64,000 nucleotides of DNA from Nitrosomonas eutropha (GTDB lineage Bacteria; Pseudomonadota; Gammaproteobacteria; Burkholderiales; Nitrosomonadaceae). Below the pieces are notes generated by a model. It had not been told where the DNA came from and made no database searches. It was given only the letters and a program-made list of their open reading frames with translations. Both the position numbers and the translations under genes were made by a program. The stretch's first letter is position 1, and the number at the start of each line of letters is the position of its first letter. Positions 25,939 to 35,543 of the stretch are shown here, one piece after another. Location of the stretch: assembly GCF_900116685.1 (NCBI RefSeq), contig NZ_FPBL01000001.1:124001-188000 (forward strand). Reading direction: 5' to 3'.

Positions 25939-26823
25939 TCAGAATACGTTTTCCCTGAGTATTTTAAGCAGATACTGGCCATAACCATTTTTGGCTAATG
26001 ATTGAGCCAGCATTTCCAGCTGCGTGGCATCAATCCATTGTTGCCGATACGCAATTTCTTCCGGACAGGCTACCTTGAGCCCTTGTCGGTTTTCCAAGGT
26101 AGCGATGAACTGACTGGCGTCGAGCAAGGTTGCATGCGTTCCTGTATCCAGCCAGGCGTAGCCCCGACCCATGATTTCCACACTTAACCGATCTCGTTCC
26201 AGATAAAGGCGATTCAGGTCGGTAATTTCCAGCTCTCCACGTGCTGAGGGTTTAAGCGCTTTAGCAAAATCGGTAACCCGATCATCGTAGAAATACAGGC
26301 CGGTCACAGCATAGTTAGATTTAGGCTGTTTAGGTTTTTCTTCCAGCGATAACGCTTTACCGTGCGTATCAAACTCAACCACGCCGTAGCGCTCAGGATC
26401 AAGCACATGGTAAGCAAACACACTGGCTCCCTCGGTGCGCGCCATGGCATTGGCCAGTAACTGCTGCAAATCATGACCGTAGAAAATATTGTCACCCAGC
26501 ACCAGTGCAGAAGGATGGTTGCCAATAAACGCTTCTCCAATCAGAAAAGCTTGCGCGAGACCATCAGGCGAGGGCTGGACCGCATATTGCAGATTCAATC
26601 CCCATTGCTCACCGCTGCCCAGCAATTGCTGAAAGCGAGGAGTATCCTGCGGCGTGCTGATGATGAGTATGTCGCGGATACCTGCCAGCATCAGGGTGCT
26701 GAGCGGGTAATAGATCATCGGTTTATCGAATACCGGCAATAATTGTTTGCTCAGCGCCAGCGTGGCCGGGTGCAGCCGTGTACCGGAACCGCCAGCAAGA
26801 ATAATACCTTTTCTATTTATCAT
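25939..26823 (-). CDS. rmlA: Glucose-1-phosphate thymidylyltransferase
   Basis: A 294-residue nucleotidyltransferase making dTDP-glucose, the first step of dTDP-rhamnose synthesis. The signature '[20 protein letters not shown]' starts the protein, with '[20 protein letters not shown]' next and the product-binding 'WLDTGTH' later. The genes rmlB, rmlC and rmlD are not adjacent, so the rest of the pathway must lie elsewhere. It is upstream of galE on the same strand. Confidence 0.95.
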   Translation of the reverse strand: MINRKGIILAGGSGTRLHPATLALSKQLLPVFDKPMIYYPLSTLMLAGIRDILIISTPQDTPRFQQLLGSGEQWGLNLQYAVQPSPDGLAQAFLIGEAFIGNHPSALVLGDNIFYGHDLQQLLANAMARTEGASVFAYHVLDPERYGVVEFDTHGKALSLEEKPKQPKSNYAVTGLYFYDDRVTDFAKALKPSARGELEITDLNRLYLERDRLSVEIMGRGYAWLDTGTHATLLDASQFIATLENRQGLKVACPEEIAYRQQWIDATQLEMLAQSLAKNGYGQYLLKILRENVF

Positions 26824-27052
26824 AATGATTTTCTGGCCATCTGCAGAAAAATGAAATTGAAGAATCAGGGAACATGTGAATTCTTGCAGATAGAGCTAGT
26901 CCACAAAATACGGACTGTTATACTACAAGACCTGTGGCTGATCATGCGGATGCAGACAAATCCGGATGAACTAGCCGGCAAGCAGTTTACCTGTTTTGTC
27001 GGAATCACTTAATCGCAGATAAAGACCCATTTTCTCAGTAACACTGTTCAAC

Positions 27053-27973
27053 ATGAAAAATATCGGTTTTATTGGTCTGGGTATCATGGGAAAACCTATG
27101 GCCAGCCATCTTGTTCAGGGGGGCTACCCGACTTATCTCCATTCCCGCAGTGGCGTGCCTGATGAGCTGACAGCTCTGGGTGGAATTGCCTGCCCTACAC
27201 CCAAGGCTGTCGCGGAGCAGACGGATATTATTATTCTGATGTTACCGGATACATCGGATGTCGAAAAAGTGCTGTTTGCTGAAAACGGTATCATGTCGGG
27301 CCTGTCCGCAGATCCAGCCCGATCGAAAATTATCATCGACATGAGTACGATTTCACCAATCAGAACCCGTGATTTTGTCAGACGAATCAACCAATCCGGG
27401 CATGATTATGCAGATGCCCCCGTATCAGGTGGCGATATCGGCGCCCGGAATGCCACGCTAACCATTATGGTCGGCGCAACTGAACCGGTTTTTGCAAGAA
27501 TCGAACCCATCCTGGTGCTAATGGGGAAAACTATCACCCGCATCGGCGAACCAGGTACTGGCCAGATCTGCAAGGCAGCCAACCAGATTATCGCCGCCTT
27601 GACGCTTGAAGCGGTGGCCGAGGCACTGGTATTTGCTTCCAAGGCCGGCGCAGATCCAAACAAGGTCAGACAAGCATTGTTGGGTGGATTTGCTGCTTCG
27701 CGTATTCTGGAAGTACATGGAGAACGTATGCTCAAGCACGTCTTCACACCTGGTTTTCGCGTTGATCTGCACATGAAGGATCTGGGGATTGCGCTGGATT
27801 GCGCTACGGAGCTGGGCGTCAGCCTGCCGGGTACTGCGCTGACTCAATCGCTTTATAACGCCTGCGTTGCACAGGAAGACACGATGCTGGACAGCTCAGT
27901 CATCGTGCGTATCCTCGAAAAACTGGCCGGACATACTATCAATCCATCCACAGCAACCTCTCATGAATCGTAA
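27053..27973 (+). CDS. glxR: 2-hydroxy-3-oxopropionate (tartronate semialdehyde) reductase
   Basis: A 306-residue beta-hydroxyacid dehydrogenase with N-terminal 'IGFIGLGIMGKPMASHL' (NAD(P) binding), 'APVSGGDIGARNATLTIMVG' (substrate binding) and 'GQICKAANQIIAA' (catalytic Lys). It reduces tartronate semialdehyde to glycerate. Its stop overlaps the start of glcD by 11 bp, so it is the first gene of a glycolate-salvage operon. Glyoxylate carboligase, needed between the two steps, is not in the window. A related 3-hydroxyisobutyrate dehydrogenase activity is less likely in this context. Confidence 0.88.
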   Translation: MKNIGFIGLGIMGKPMASHLVQGGYPTYLHSRSGVPDELTALGGIACPTPKAVAEQTDIIILMLPDTSDVEKVLFAENGIMSGLSADPARSKIIIDMSTISPIRTRDFVRRINQSGHDYADAPVSGGDIGARNATLTIMVGATEPVFARIEPILVLMGKTITRIGEPGTGQICKAANQIIAALTLEAVAEALVFASKAGADPNKVRQALLGGFAASRILEVHGERMLKHVFTPGFRVDLHMKDLGIALDCATELGVSLPGTALTQSLYNACVAQEDTMLDSSVIVRILEKLAGHTINPSTATSHES

Positions 27974-29417
27974 GCAGCTGATTACAGCCTTCCTGAAGTT
28001 TCTGCCTGAAGAAGCGGTACTTTACGAGGTGGAAGATTTAAGGCCATATGAATGCGATGCCCTGTCCGCTTACCGGCAGCTACCGATGATTGTCGTACTG
28101 CCGCGCACAGAAGCTGAAATTGCCACCATCCTGCAAGTCTGTCATGCCGGACAGGTTCCGGTCGTGGCACGCGGCTCCGGCACCGGTCTGGCCGGTGGAG
28201 CACTACCTCACGCAGAAGGCGTTTTACTGTCATTGGCCAGACTGAACCGCATTCTGGATATCGATCCTGCTGCCTGCAGTGCGCGTGTTCAACCTGGCGT
28301 GCGTAACCTGGCCATCAGCGAAGCCGCTGCAAGTTATGGAATGTATTACGCACCCGATCCTTCCTCACAGATCGCCTGTAGCATTGGCGGAAATGTGGCA
28401 GAAAACTCCGGAGGAGTGCACTGCCTCAAGTATGGGCTCACCGTTCATAACATTTTGCGCTTGCGTGTACTGACAATTGAAGGTGACGTGCTGGAAATCG
28501 GTGCAGATGCACTCGATAGCCCCGGTTTTGATCTGCTTGCACTGATGACCGGCAGCGAAGGCATGCTGGGCATTGTCACCGAAATCACGGTAAAACTGCT
28601 TCCCAAACCGGAAACAGTGAAACTGGTCATGGCCGTGTTCGACGATATCAGCAAAGCCGGGGATGCTGTCGCCAACGTCATTCAGGCAGGTATTATTCCG
28701 GCCGGTATGGAAATGATGGATAAAATCACCATCCACGCCGTCGAGGATTTCGTACACGCAGGCTACGATCTTGAAGGTGCAGCGATTTTGCTGTGCGAAT
28801 CCGACGGCATGGCGGAAGAAGTAGCCGATGAAATCAAACAGATCCAGACCATTCTGCAAGCCAGTGGTGCTGTCCGGATCAGCCTTGCGCGAGATGAAGC
28901 CGAACGGCAACTTTTCTGGGCCGGGCGCAAAGCCGCCTTTCCGGCAGCCGGCCGGGTTTCACCGGATTATTACTGCATGGACGGCACCATTCCACGCAAG
29001 CATCTGGCACATGTGCTGGAACAGATTGAGCAACTTTCAGCTGAATACGGCCTGCGCTGCATGAATGTGTTTCACGCAGGAGACGGTAATCTGCACCCAC
29101 TGATTCTGTACGATGCCAACCAGCCGGGCGAGCTGGAGAAAGCAGAAGCTTTTGGCGCACGCATACTGGAAATCTGCATTCAATCCGGCGGATCATTGAC
29201 CGGCGAACACGGTGTAGGCATCGAAAAACTCAACCAGATGTGCCTGCAATTCAATGATGCCGAACGTGATCTGTTCCATGCGGTCAAGGCGGCATTCGAT
29301 CCGCAATCTCTGCTCAATCCGGGCAAAGCCATTCCCGAGCTGCACCGCTGCGCAGAATTCGGAGCGATGCATGTCCATCAGGGCGCTGAAAAATTTCCAG
29401 ACATACCCAGGTTCTAA
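27963..29417 (+). CDS. glcD: Glycolate oxidase FAD subunit
   Basis: A 484-residue FAD-linked oxidase of the GlcD/D-lactate dehydrogenase type. The FAD-binding PCMH block is 'VARGSGTGLAGGALPH', and the C-terminal cap contains 'NVFHAGDGNLHPLILYD' and 'GEHGVGIEKL'. It oxidises glycolate to glyoxylate together with GlcE and GlcF. The ATG at 27963 overlaps glxR and gives the standard N-terminus; an earlier in-frame ATG at 27867 would lie inside glxR. It is followed by glcE after 3 bp. Confidence 0.95.
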   Translation: MNRKQLITAFLKFLPEEAVLYEVEDLRPYECDALSAYRQLPMIVVLPRTEAEIATILQVCHAGQVPVVARGSGTGLAGGALPHAEGVLLSLARLNRILDIDPAACSARVQPGVRNLAISEAAASYGMYYAPDPSSQIACSIGGNVAENSGGVHCLKYGLTVHNILRLRVLTIEGDVLEIGADALDSPGFDLLALMTGSEGMLGIVTEITVKLLPKPETVKLVMAVFDDISKAGDAVANVIQAGIIPAGMEMMDKITIHAVEDFVHAGYDLEGAAILLCESDGMAEEVADEIKQIQTILQASGAVRISLARDEAERQLFWAGRKAAFPAAGRVSPDYYCMDGTIPRKHLAHVLEQIEQLSAEYGLRCMNVFHAGDGNLHPLILYDANQPGELEKAEAFGARILEICIQSGGSLTGEHGVGIEKLNQMCLQFNDAERDLFHAVKAAFDPQSLLNPGKAIPELHRCAEFGAMHVHQGAEKFPDIPRF

Positions 29418-29420
29418 TTC

Positions 29421-30521
29421 ATGCAAGATCAAGCTATCCTCGATCAACTCATTCAGGCTGTTACGGCAGCAGCCGAACATAAACAGGCGTTATGCATCCG
29501 GGGAAGCGGCAGCAAGGATTTTTACGGCAACCCGCAAGCGCTGCAACTTCCCGCGCTCAACACAGCCACGTGGCAGGGAATCGTCGATTATGAACCCAGT
29601 GAGCTGGTTGTCACTGCTCGCGCCGGAACACCGCTGGCCGAGCTGGAAAAGCTGCTGCATGATCACGGCCAGATGCTGGCTTTTGAGCCTCCCTACTTCA
29701 ATGCATCCGCCACGCTGGGCGGTTGTATCGCTGCTGGATTATCTGGCCCCAGACGCGCCTACACCGGTGCTGTGCGTGATTATGTATTAGGTATCAAACT
29801 GCTGGATGGCCAGGGCAGAATCCTGTCTTTTGGCGGGCGCGTCATGAAAAACGTAGCCGGTTATGATGTTTCCCGCCTGATGGCAGGTGCCATGGGTACG
29901 CTCGGGGTATTGCTCGAAGTATCACTTAAGGTACTTCCCAGACCGGCTGTAGAACGCACTCTGTGTATTCAGACTGACATGCTCCAGGCGATCGAAACTA
30001 TGCGCCGCTGTGCGGCTGAACCACTGCCAGTTTCCGCCACCTGTTTTCATGAGAATCAGCTTTATGTCCGACTTTCTGGTGCCGAATCCGCCGTGCGCAC
30101 GGCACATGCCAGACTGGGTGGAGATCAAATCAAAGATAAGGAAAGCCACGAGGAAAATTTATGGGAATCCATCAGGAATCACACTCACCCGTTTTTCCAG
30201 CAAGGAAAATTAAATGGCAAATCGCTATGGCGTCTGTCAGTAAAATCAACCACTTCCCCACTCTCACTGCCAGGTGAACAACTGATTGAATGGGGTGGTG
30301 CACTGCGCTGGCTGGTAACAGATAAAGATACTGATGCTGCTGTAATCCGCACACACGCCGCAGATGCCGGCGGCCATGCCACTCTATTTCATGGCAATAA
30401 AACCATAACTCCAGTATTTCACCCGCTTTCCCCTGCCCTGCTTAAAATCCACCAGCGTCTGAAGCAGCAGTTTGATCCGACAGGTATTCTGAATCCGCAA
30501 CGACTGTATACCGAGTTTTAA
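29421..30521 (+). CDS. glcE: Glycolate oxidase FAD-binding subunit
   Basis: A 366-residue second flavin subunit. 'CIRGSGSKDFYGNP' and 'LAFEPPYFNASATLGGCIAA' are characteristic of GlcE, and 'GRVMKNVAGYDVSRLMAGA' is the conserved middle block. It forms the soluble or membrane-associated GlcDEF complex that passes electrons to the quinone pool. It is packed between glcD and glcF with 3-bp gaps. Confidence 0.95.
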   Translation: MQDQAILDQLIQAVTAAAEHKQALCIRGSGSKDFYGNPQALQLPALNTATWQGIVDYEPSELVVTARAGTPLAELEKLLHDHGQMLAFEPPYFNASATLGGCIAAGLSGPRRAYTGAVRDYVLGIKLLDGQGRILSFGGRVMKNVAGYDVSRLMAGAMGTLGVLLEVSLKVLPRPAVERTLCIQTDMLQAIETMRRCAAEPLPVSATCFHENQLYVRLSGAESAVRTAHARLGGDQIKDKESHEENLWESIRNHTHPFFQQGKLNGKSLWRLSVKSTTSPLSLPGEQLIEWGGALRWLVTDKDTDAAVIRTHAADAGGHATLFHGNKTITPVFHPLSPALLKIHQRLKQQFDPTGILNPQRLYTEF

Positions 30522-30524
30522 ATC

Positions 30525-31784
30525 ATGCAAACCCGTCTGACCGATCTGATCAAAGATACCCCAGAAGGAAAGGAAGCCGACGCCATTCTGCGCAGCTGCG
30601 TGCATTGCGGCTTCTGTCTTGCCACCTGCCCCACCTATCAACTGCTGGGGAATGAGCTGGACAGCCCGCGCGGGCGAATTTATCTGATCAAGCAGATGCT
30701 GGAAGGCCAGGAGGTAACAGAAAAAACGCAGCTGCATCTCGATCGCTGCCTGACCTGCCGCGCCTGCGAAACCACCTGTCCATCCGGGGTGCAGTACGGA
30801 CGTCTGCTTGATATCGGCCGGGGCATGGTCGAACAGCAAATCCAGCGCACGCCTTATGCAACATTCAAGCGCTACACCTTGCGAAAACTGTTGCCCAACC
30901 GTACTCTCTCCAGCTTTTTCATGGGTGTTGCCCGCTTGAGTCGCCCGCTGCTCCCCGCCCGGCTGAAAAGAACGATCTTACCGAAACCGGTAACCGCACG
31001 CAGCCTCTCCGGCAAAACCCACACACGCTCCATGCTGATACTCGCTGGTTGCGTACAGCCGGCCATGACGCCCAACACCAACCACGCTACCACGCGCGTG
31101 CTCGACAGGCTCGGCATCTCGGTCATCACCGCAGAACAGGCCGGTTGCTGCGGGGCGCTGGCTTATCACCTCAATGCGCAGGAAGAAGGATTGAACGCCA
31201 TGCGCCGCAATATTGATGCCTGGTGGCCTTTTATCACCCAAGCTGAACATCCGGCAGAGGCTATTATCGTCACGGCCAGCGGCTGCGGCGTCACCGTCAA
31301 GGATTACGGGCATTTGCTGCAACACGACCCAATTTACACTGAGAAAGCAGCACGAGTTTCCAGCCTGACCCGCGATATCAGTGAAGTCATTACGGCTGAA
31401 GCCTCCACACTGATCCCGCTGCTGGAAGCCACGAAAGCCACATCAAAATCCTCTCTCCCGCGCAATATTGCCTTTCATGCTCCCTGTACCTTACAACATG
31501 GCATGAAACTGAAAGGAAAAGTCGAGCCAATTCTGCAAGCGGCAGGCTTTAACCTGACCAGAGTCGCTGATCCCCATCTCTGCTGCGGTTCAGCGGGCAC
31601 TTATTCCATCCTGCAACCCAAACTTTCTCGTCAGCTACGTGATAACAAGATTACTGCATTGACCATGGAAAACCCTGATCTGGTAGTTACCGCCAATATC
31701 GGCTGCCAGATGCACCTGCAAGGTGGCACTCAGCTGCCTATACGCCACTGGATTGAACTGCTGGATGAAACCCTGGGTGAATAA
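30525..31784 (+). CDS. glcF: Glycolate oxidase iron-sulfur subunit
   Basis: A 419-residue protein with two ferredoxin-type 4Fe-4S motifs near the N-terminus ('CVHCGFCLATCPTY' and 'CLTCRACETTCPSG') and two CCG-type domains ('AGCCGALAYH', 'HLCCGSAGTY') that bind a further cofactor. It moves electrons from the flavin subunits to the respiratory chain. It is the last gene of the operon; a stretch rich in degenerate repeats follows it. Confidence 0.95.
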   Translation: MQTRLTDLIKDTPEGKEADAILRSCVHCGFCLATCPTYQLLGNELDSPRGRIYLIKQMLEGQEVTEKTQLHLDRCLTCRACETTCPSGVQYGRLLDIGRGMVEQQIQRTPYATFKRYTLRKLLPNRTLSSFFMGVARLSRPLLPARLKRTILPKPVTARSLSGKTHTRSMLILAGCVQPAMTPNTNHATTRVLDRLGISVITAEQAGCCGALAYHLNAQEEGLNAMRRNIDAWWPFITQAEHPAEAIIVTASGCGVTVKDYGHLLQHDPIYTEKAARVSSLTRDISEVITAEASTLIPLLEATKATSKSSLPRNIAFHAPCTLQHGMKLKGKVEPILQAAGFNLTRVADPHLCCGSAGTYSILQPKLSRQLRDNKITALTMENPDLVVTANIGCQMHLQGGTQLPIRHWIELLDETLGE

Positions 31785-32119
31785 ATCCCCAAACATCAGA
31801 GAAACGCTGATTTATTCCGTTATCACGAGAAAAAACCGTCTACCACAAACAGGGGATAACGGGCAGTGACGTGGTGACTCAGCATGGCAGCAATCGGGTA
31901 TATCTGCCAATATTGCTACTGGATTGCTTCGCACTACTGTGCTCGCAAAGACGGTATTCCTTGTTGTCACAGTTATGCAAAATCTGTATCACTACACAAC
32001 TCGCAGATCAAAGCAATCCACCCGTTGTCACTGCGATACATCTGCCCTCCACCTCACCTTTGCGAGACGGCGCAGCCAGCAAAGCAATCCAGATAATCAG
32101 CACTTTCTGGAAGCGCGCT
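31785..32119. repeat. Intergenic degenerate inverted repeats
   Basis: Between the convergent glcF and metalloprotease genes. GGATTGCTTCGC at 31921 is mirrored by AAAGCAATCC ending at 32019 and again at 32090, with GCTCGCAAAGACG and TTGTCACTGCG-type words between. This resembles worn copies of the common GTCATTGCGAGC...GAAGCAATC repeat seen in many proteobacteria. No gene is supported; the open frames here simply read through the repeats. At the left edge (31794-31808) is CATCAGAGAAACGCT, which recurs at 60952. Confidence 0.6.
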
Positions 32120-32836
32120 TTATCCACGCGGCCGCACCGCCGATAGGGGGATCTGGTTCAGCTCCGCCGCAGCTTCACGCCAGGCCGGATAATGCCGATC
32201 CATTAATGCAACAAACCGTTTGTTATGCGATGCTTCAAGTAAATGAACCATCTCGTGCACGACAACATATTCCAGCAGGTTCTTCGGTTTTCTCACCAGA
32301 TCGGTATTCAGCCGGATATGGCGGGCACGCGGAGTACAACTGCCCCAGCGGGTTTTCATCTGCTGCAAAAAATAGGCTGATACGCTTACATCCAGCCGTT
32401 CCTGCCATTCCCCAATCAGATCTGGCACAACACCATGCAGCAAGGATTTATGCCAGGCGTGCATCACCGCTGTGCGTTTGGATACATCACTGCCTGGACG
32501 CACCTGCAGGATGATGGACTGCTGATCCAGCAGCACGCAGGGTTTGGCCGGTTTCTCCACCACCTGCAACACATAATGGCACCCCCACAACATGTGGCTT
32601 TCATGCTCAACCAACTGCCGGGGTGCTTCTCTAACCTGCAATTGCAGTTTTGTCTGCTGCTTTTGAATCCAGGGGAGTTTTGAAACAGCGAAAGCGTGTA
32701 TTACCGCCAGCTGAATACCAATTGGGGCAACCAGTGTTACTCGTCCATCTGGCACAAGCACCCTCAAGTAAATATGTTTCACTCTCTTGCGCTGCATGAA
32801 AATCGTAAGATCTCCCAGCTTGATCTGCTCGCTCAC
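32120..32836 (-). CDS. YgjP-type M48/SprT-like zinc metallopeptidase
   Basis: A 238-residue cytoplasmic protein of the DUF45/YgjP family. The zinc-binding HExxH is in 'VVHEMVHLLEASHNKRF', with the downstream His as a further ligand. The family block 'QMKTRWGSCTPRARHIRLNT' precedes it. The C-terminal 'MDRHYPAWREAAAELNQ' is also standard. The substrate is unknown; members often occur beside restriction genes or as stand-alone proteases. It ends 24 bp upstream of the start-side neighbour mtnN's stop and shares its direction. Confidence 0.88.
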   Translation of the reverse strand: MSEQIKLGDLTIFMQRKRVKHIYLRVLVPDGRVTLVAPIGIQLAVIHAFAVSKLPWIQKQQTKLQLQVREAPRQLVEHESHMLWGCHYVLQVVEKPAKPCVLLDQQSIILQVRPGSDVSKRTAVMHAWHKSLLHGVVPDLIGEWQERLDVSVSAYFLQQMKTRWGSCTPRARHIRLNTDLVRKPKNLLEYVVVHEMVHLLEASHNKRFVALMDRHYPAWREAAAELNQIPLSAVRPRG

Positions 32837-32860
32837 CAGTCACCCCGCTAATCTTTGATT

Positions 32861-33634
32861 CTATGCAGTCCCGGCCAATTGCCGCTGCAAAAAACCTGCG
32901 ATGATGTGATCCGCATAAGGTCGTGCAACCTCACAGATGAAGCGCGGGAAATCGATGTGAGCGCTGTCATCGGCACGATCAGAAATGGTGCGCACGGCAG
33001 CGAACGGTTTGCCAAAGTCACTGCACACCTGTGCTACTGCAGCGCCTTCCATCTCGACAGCGAGCGCCTGGTGGCCGGCTGCGGCGAGCGTGGTACGCAG
33101 CGCAATTGATTCAGCCAAGGTGCTGACAAAGCGATCCCCACTGACAATCAAACCCTGGTGCACCCGCGCTAAATGAATGCGCGCGACACCACTGCTTCGA
33201 GGTATATCAGCTTGGGTATTTGTCAGATAAGCGTGCGCCGCTGCAAATAATGTAGTAGACAGTTCCGGATCGCAAGCAAATCGTGTACAGCCATAACCTG
33301 GTACTTCCCAACGAGGGAAAATAGGCGATGCATCCATATCGTGCTGCAGAAATTGCGTAGCGACGACCACATCACCCACCTGCACACCTTCCCCCATACC
33401 ACCAGCCACACCCGTAAACACGATGCGCTGTGCACCCAATCGTTCAAATAGCACAACAGCTGTTGTCGCCGCTGCCACCTTGCCAATGCCAGATAATCCC
33501 AGCACCACTGTCTGGCCATGCAGACGACCGCGCCAAAATACACGCCCCGCATACTGAAACTGCTCCCGTTGCTCCAGCGCCTGTACCAAACCGCCCTGTT
33601 CTTCTGGCAAAGCACTCAAAATTGCTGTGGTCAT
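32861..33634 (-). CDS. mtnN: 5'-methylthioadenosine/S-adenosylhomocysteine nucleosidase
   Basis: A 257-residue nucleosidase. Purine-site blocks 'GLSGIGKVAAATTAV' and 'FTGVAGGMGEGVQVGDVVVA' are present, with the ribose/catalytic region 'AVEMEGAAVAQVC' and 'RTISDRADDSA' (catalytic Asp). It splits MTA and SAH, relieving product inhibition of methyltransferases. The window also has ahcY, so SAH can be handled by two routes. It is slightly longer than the E. coli enzyme. Confidence 0.9.
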   Translation of the reverse strand: MTTAILSALPEEQGGLVQALEQREQFQYAGRVFWRGRLHGQTVVLGLSGIGKVAAATTAVVLFERLGAQRIVFTGVAGGMGEGVQVGDVVVATQFLQHDMDASPIFPRWEVPGYGCTRFACDPELSTTLFAAAHAYLTNTQADIPRSSGVARIHLARVHQGLIVSGDRFVSTLAESIALRTTLAAAGHQALAVEMEGAAVAQVCSDFGKPFAAVRTISDRADDSAHIDFPRFICEVARPYADHIIAGFLQRQLAGTA

Positions 33635-33678
33635 AAGGTATATGTATCAAAAATCAGAAAGGCTGCAGTGAGCCATAA

Positions 33679-35166
33679 TCAGGTTGATCTTTCTGGATCG
33701 GAACAATCAGATGGCCATGATAGATCATTTTCCTGTGCCAACGCCCTGCCCCATGCTTCCAGTTCGTTCAGGATTTCCTGCTGCGCTTGCTGTGGGCAAT
33801 TGGCTCGCAGTTGTAAAATTTTCTGATGATATCCGTTTAATGTCAGACTACCGTTGATAGCATCTTCACCAAGCTGTCTGCGGCAATGAACTTGCCAACG
33901 GTGTTTTTCCTGGGCCGACAAGGTATTGGGAAAGTTGCGAGCACGATAGCGAAACAGCAGTTCGGCGTAACGCCCATCCTGAAACTCTTCTGAGAGATCA
34001 ATCAATCTTTCCGGCTCCGAATCGCGCACGAGCGGGAACAGGTTACGGTCGTGATCATTTGCAAATCCATCGTACAGTGCCAGATCGGCATCATTTTCTG
34101 GAAAAATCTTGCCATTTGAATACGCTTGTCTGATCCGCTGCATAAAATCAGGGTTTTGCAACAACTGCTGCCAATGCTGTTGGCACTGTTCAATATTCAA
34201 TCCGATTCGATTGGCGACTTCATCCTTCAGAACTTTCTGTGGCGCCAGTGCCGGGCATTTATTTAGCCTGACTGCCTTGACCGGCAGGCGCTGCTGCCCT
34301 TCTGCCAATTCCAATTTGGGCGTGAATAGATGTTCCGCCAGCGCATCAACATCCAGTTGTATAAATTCAGCAGGATCATGCCGCAAGTCGTAAACCAGAA
34401 TACTGTTGGTATTGCCCGTTTCGGGCAACAACGGCATCACTAGCGTGGTGCAACCCTGTTCAGATGGATACATACGTGAGGTATGCAATACCGGAGTACG
34501 CACTGTCAGATTGAGCAGGCGAGATGCTTCACGTTTGTCCCGCAAACGGAACAGCCAGTCATATAAGCGTGGTTGCTTCTCACGCAGCAAACGAGCCAGT
34601 GCGATGGTAGCGCGAACATCAGATAACGCATCGTGCGCACTATCATGCATTAACCCGTTGGCAGCGGTAATATCCTCCAGCCGAAAGCTGGGTTTCCCTT
34701 CCCCGTTGATCGGCCAGTTGATGCCTTCCGGGCGCAGGGCAAAGACCATACGGGCGAGATCGATCACATCCCATCGCGAATTGCCGGATTGCCATTCGCG
34801 TGCATAGGGGTCGTAGAAATTGCGATACAGCGCAAAGCGGGTGACTTCATCATCAAACCGTAGCGTGTTATAGCCCACCCCGCAGGTACCCGGTTGCGCC
34901 AGTTGCGCATGGATCAGTGCGATGAATTCCGGCTCCGGCCCCCCCCGGGTTGCTGCCATTTGTGGCGTAATACCAGTCAACAGACAGGCTTCCGGATGCG
35001 GCAGACGATCACGTGCCGGCTTGCAATAGATCACCAGCGGATCGCCAATTTCATTGAGCGCTTCATCCGTCCGTAACCCTGCAAACTGAACCGGCCGATC
35101 CTGGCGAGGATTCGCACCGGAAGTTTCATAATCATGCCAGTAGAGTGTTGAATTACCTGTCTGCAT
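33679..35166 (-). CDS. sbcB: Exodeoxyribonuclease I
   Basis: A 495-residue 3'-5' single-strand DNA exonuclease used in repair and recombination. DEDDh active-site motifs are present: 'LYWHDYETSGANP' (Asp, Glu), 'GYNTLRFDDEVTRFALYRNF' (Asp) and 'HDALSDVRATIALARLL' (His, Asp). The rest carries the SH3-like and helical regions of the family. It is a single gene, 44 bp from mtnN. Confidence 0.95.
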   Translation of the reverse strand: MQTGNSTLYWHDYETSGANPRQDRPVQFAGLRTDEALNEIGDPLVIYCKPARDRLPHPEACLLTGITPQMAATRGGPEPEFIALIHAQLAQPGTCGVGYNTLRFDDEVTRFALYRNFYDPYAREWQSGNSRWDVIDLARMVFALRPEGINWPINGEGKPSFRLEDITAANGLMHDSAHDALSDVRATIALARLLREKQPRLYDWLFRLRDKREASRLLNLTVRTPVLHTSRMYPSEQGCTTLVMPLLPETGNTNSILVYDLRHDPAEFIQLDVDALAEHLFTPKLELAEGQQRLPVKAVRLNKCPALAPQKVLKDEVANRIGLNIEQCQQHWQQLLQNPDFMQRIRQAYSNGKIFPENDADLALYDGFANDHDRNLFPLVRDSEPERLIDLSEEFQDGRYAELLFRYRARNFPNTLSAQEKHRWQVHCRRQLGEDAINGSLTLNGYHQKILQLRANCPQQAQQEILNELEAWGRALAQENDLSWPSDCSDPERST

Positions 35167-35543
35167 CGTAGTAGTAAGCCTGTTCAGATCGTTAAATATA
35201 TGAGTTCATTTTTCCAGCTGATCCCGGAATGATCAGATTTTGATAAAGATTCACTGGATCGATTCAGACAGGGAGCAATATTTTGGAATGCAATTCTCCA
35301 AATAAACACAGAAGAACATCTGTATCCCGATTAAAGCTTCGTACCAAACCCCCGTTAATAATTGCTGACAGGTTTATAACAAAGCTGTTAACCATAGAAA
35401 TAAAACGATTTCAATACTAGAGGCTTTAGAAAAAGCTGAAATAGGGCAAGTTAAACTACGACAAACAAAATTCTTACGATCCTTCAACTGCCAAAAATAA
35501 ATTTTTCCTCATCTTTTATTATGACTTAAAGCGAGATAATAGA
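35167..35543. other. Intergenic region at the edge of a low-GC patch
   Basis: 377 bp without a supported gene. Base composition becomes clearly A/T-rich from about 35280 onward, merging with the orphan gene that follows. A run of about 27 open codons ending at a TAA near 35500 has no start codon and no recognised family. Confidence 0.5.

Noticed and set aside
31871..32514. Overlapping plus-strand frames after glcF
   Set aside because: They run through degenerate inverted repeats and antisense to the metalloprotease gene, which has clear HExxH and WGSC motifs.
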